Shown piece by piece: positions 61,776 to 64,000 of a stretch of 64,000 nucleotides of DNA; the first letter of the stretch is position 1; each line of letters opens with the position of its first letter. Made by a program: the position numbers and the translations under genes. This DNA comes from Gammaproteobacteria bacterium. Its GTDB lineage: Bacteria > Pseudomonadota > Gammaproteobacteria > Magnimaribacterales > AG-339-G14. Below the pieces are notes generated by a model that was not told the DNA's origin, ran no database searches, and saw only the letters and a program-made list of their open reading frames with translations. Location: contig SGZL01000005.1 of the NCBI GenBank assembly GCA_004213955.1, forward strand, positions 1 through 64,000, in the 5' to 3' direction.

Positions 61776-63383
61776 ATGATCAAGATTAAGGCTATTCAAG
61801 AAAATCCTAAAGTAGGCGATATAAAAGGCAATACTTCACTTGTCGAAAACCATCTAAATTTAGCTAAAAAGGAAGGCATAGATCTGTTAGTTTTTTCTGA
61901 AATGTTTTTGTCAGGATATCCACCAGAAGATTTAGTCATGAGAGAAGATTTTCTTGACGAGATACAGAAATCAATTGAGCAAATAATGCCCCAGACAGAT
62001 GGAATTTCTTTAATTTTTGGGGCTCCTTTGAAGAAAAATAATACTTTGTTCAATGCTGCTATTTTTTTACAAGACGGTAATTTAAAAGATACTTACTTCA
62101 AACAAATATTACCCAACTATAAAGAATTTGATGAAAAGAGGTATTTTGCAACAGGAAGTGAAAACAAAATTATCAACGTTAATGAAGTTTCTATAGGCCT
62201 TTCAATTTGCGAGGACATCTGGTCTGAAACATTTGTAGACAAAATAATAGATGATGGAGCTGAAATAATATTGAATTTAAGCGCTTCACCATTCACAACA
62301 TCAAAGAAAGAAACCCGCGTAAAAATGCTACTTGAATATTATGAAAAATATAAGCGTCCTATAATTTACGTAAACCAAGCTGGAGGCCAAGATGAGTTAG
62401 TTTTCGATGGTTCATCGCTAGTATTAGGCAATGAAAAAGAAACTTTCAAAATTTTAAAAAGCTTCAAAACTGATTCTCTCTCTTTTATGTACAAAGATAC
62501 AAAATTTATTTTTGAAAACTCTGAGTCTGAAGCTAAGCCAGACAAATTAGAGGATATTTATAAAGCTTTGGTTTTAGGAACCAAGGACTATGTTCAAAAA
62601 AATGGTTTCAACGGAGTAATTATAGGATCTTCAGGAGGAATTGATTCAGCTTTAACAACGGTTATAGCGCATGACGCTTTAGGAAAGGAAAAAGTAAAAA
62701 CAATCATGATGCCATTTGATTTTACGGCTGATATAAGCATTGAAGATGCATATGAGCTAGCCAAAAACTTGGGAATAAACCATTCTGAAATCTCAATTAA
62801 AGAAATGTTTGAATCTTTCAGTAAAAGTTTAAGCGAATCTTTTGAGGGTCTAAAAACTGATAAAACCGAAGAAAATTTACAATCAAGATGCAGAGGAGTA
62901 ACTTTAATGGCCTTGTCAAATAAATTGGGTTATTTGGTGCTTACTACTGGCAACAAGAGTGAAGCCGCTGTTGGCTACTCTACTCTTTATGGAGATACGG
63001 CGGGAGGGTTTTCAGTTCTTAAAGATGTGAGCAAGACTTTAGTTTATCAACTGTCGACATATAGAAATACTATCTCGAAGGTAATTCCGCAAAGAATAAT
63101 AGACAGACCTCCCTCTGCAGAACTTGCTCCAGATCAAAAGGATACCGACTCCTTACCCGATTACGATCGATTGGATCCAATTATTGAGATGTACGTAGAA
63201 AAAGATAAAAGTATTCAAGAAATTATTAACAAAGGTTTTGACGAAGTTGAAGTAAGGAGAATAATCTCTCTGATTGATTTTAATGAATATAAAAGGCGTC
63301 AAGCTCCTTTAGGAATAAAAATTTCTGATAGAAATTTTGGAAAAGATCGAAGATATCCTATTACGAATGCTTGGAAACCCTAA
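61776..63383 (+). CDS. nadE: Glutamine-dependent NAD+ synthetase
   Basis: N-terminal nitrilase domain (LSICEDIWSE) plus GSSGGIDSALTTVIAHDALG, LTTGNKSEAAVGYSTLYGDTAGGFSVLKDVSKT. Confidence 0.96.
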   Translation: MIKIKAIQENPKVGDIKGNTSLVENHLNLAKKEGIDLLVFSEMFLSGYPPEDLVMREDFLDEIQKSIEQIMPQTDGISLIFGAPLKKNNTLFNAAIFLQDGNLKDTYFKQILPNYKEFDEKRYFATGSENKIINVNEVSIGLSICEDIWSETFVDKIIDDGAEIILNLSASPFTTSKKETRVKMLLEYYEKYKRPIIYVNQAGGQDELVFDGSSLVLGNEKETFKILKSFKTDSLSFMYKDTKFIFENSESEAKPDKLEDIYKALVLGTKDYVQKNGFNGVIIGSSGGIDSALTTVIAHDALGKEKVKTIMMPFDFTADISIEDAYELAKNLGINHSEISIKEMFESFSKSLSESFEGLKTDKTEENLQSRCRGVTLMALSNKLGYLVLTTGNKSEAAVGYSTLYGDTAGGFSVLKDVSKTLVYQLSTYRNTISKVIPQRIIDRPPSAELAPDQKDTDSLPDYDRLDPIIEMYVEKDKSIQEIINKGFDEVEVRRIISLIDFNEYKRRQAPLGIKISDRNFGKDRRYPITNAWKP

Positions 63384-63456
63384 ATGTAGTATTAAATTTC
63401 TTTTTAAGCACTATATGATGGGCAAAATAGCTTAAAAAGCTTATAATTCAGCGAAT

Positions 63457-64000
63457 ATGGATGATTCAGTTGAATTGAAACCATTACAGCAAGAATTTAA
63501 TCTGGCCTTATTAAATGGCGAGGAAATATCTTTCGCCGCTGATGATCTATACATCCCACCAAACGCCTTAAAGATATTCCTAGAATCTTTTGAGGGACCA
63601 TTAGATTTACTTTTATATTTTATTAGAAAACAAAACTTAGATATTTTAGACATTAACGTGCTAGAAATTACTAACCAATATGTACGTTATATCGATTTAA
63701 TGGAAAAGATTCAATTTGATTTAGCCGGCGAATATCTAGTAATGGCAGCTTATCTTACTGAGATTAAGTCAAGAATGATGCTGCCTAAAGAAACAGACTC
63801 CGAAGAGGAAGAAAATGATCCTCGCTCAGAATTGATAAGAAGACTCCAAGAATACGAGCGATATAAAACAGCCTCAAAAAGTTTAGATTTGATGCCAAGA
63901 GCTGGGAGAGATTTTTACGTTGCTTCTTCAGCATTGCCGGATTTCGAATCAAGTAAAAATTTACCGGATGTTGATTTAGAGCAGCTTTCAAATGTATTTG
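63457..64000 (+). CDS. scpA: Segregation and condensation protein A (truncated by window edge)
   Basis: Manual translation from ATG 63457: MDDSVELKPLQQEF...FLESFEGPLDLLLYFIRKQNLDILDINVLEITNQYVRYI...YLVMAAYLTEIKSRMMLP; absent from ORF track because it runs off the edge. Confidence 0.9.
   Translation, partial: MDDSVELKPLQQEFNLALLNGEEISFAADDLYIPPNALKIFLESFEGPLDLLLYFIRKQNLDILDINVLEITNQYVRYIDLMEKIQFDLAGEYLVMAAYLTEIKSRMMLPKETDSEEEENDPRSELIRRLQEYERYKTASKSLDLMPRAGRDFYVASSALPDFESSKNLPDVDLEQLSNVF

Noticed and set aside
1-64000. CRISPR array, tRNA/rRNA genes, IS elements or prophage
   Set aside because: No regularly spaced repeats, cloverleaf-like segments, transposase or phage structural motifs were seen; the P-like gene stands without other phage genes.

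Overview
AT-rich, densely packed bacterial chromosome segment, read as a streamlined marine gammaproteobacterium. A SAR86-like lineage is my inference from gene order, base composition and the TonB receptors; it is not proven here. Most of the window is housekeeping: cobST, cysE/tesB, gltBD, aroKB, PBP1A, argB/algC, ilvE, panBC, waaA, PII, miaA, hflKC, hisZ, purA, nrdR-ribD-ribBA-ribH-nusB, glyA, nth, thiL-pgpA, dxs-ispA-xseB, an RND efflux pair, a DAHP synthase, nadE and a partial scpA. No tRNA, rRNA, CRISPR array, IS element or prophage structural module was recognised. The parts most worth a second look are: (1) a chromosomal phage-O/P-like replication pair (winged-helix protein with two DnaT-like domains, plus a lambda-P-like helicase loader) coupled to a DAHP synthase gene; (2) a six-gene glycan/methyltransferase/toroid-fold cluster between ilvE and panB; (3) tandem ~1000-aa TonB receptors with five conserved short Cys-pair loops and near-identical terminators; (4) missing genes at otherwise conserved loci (hfq/hflX, ribE, pilMNOPQ, RibA active site); (5) a palindromic operator overlapping a predicted RND promoter. 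No clearly new defence or mobile system was found.
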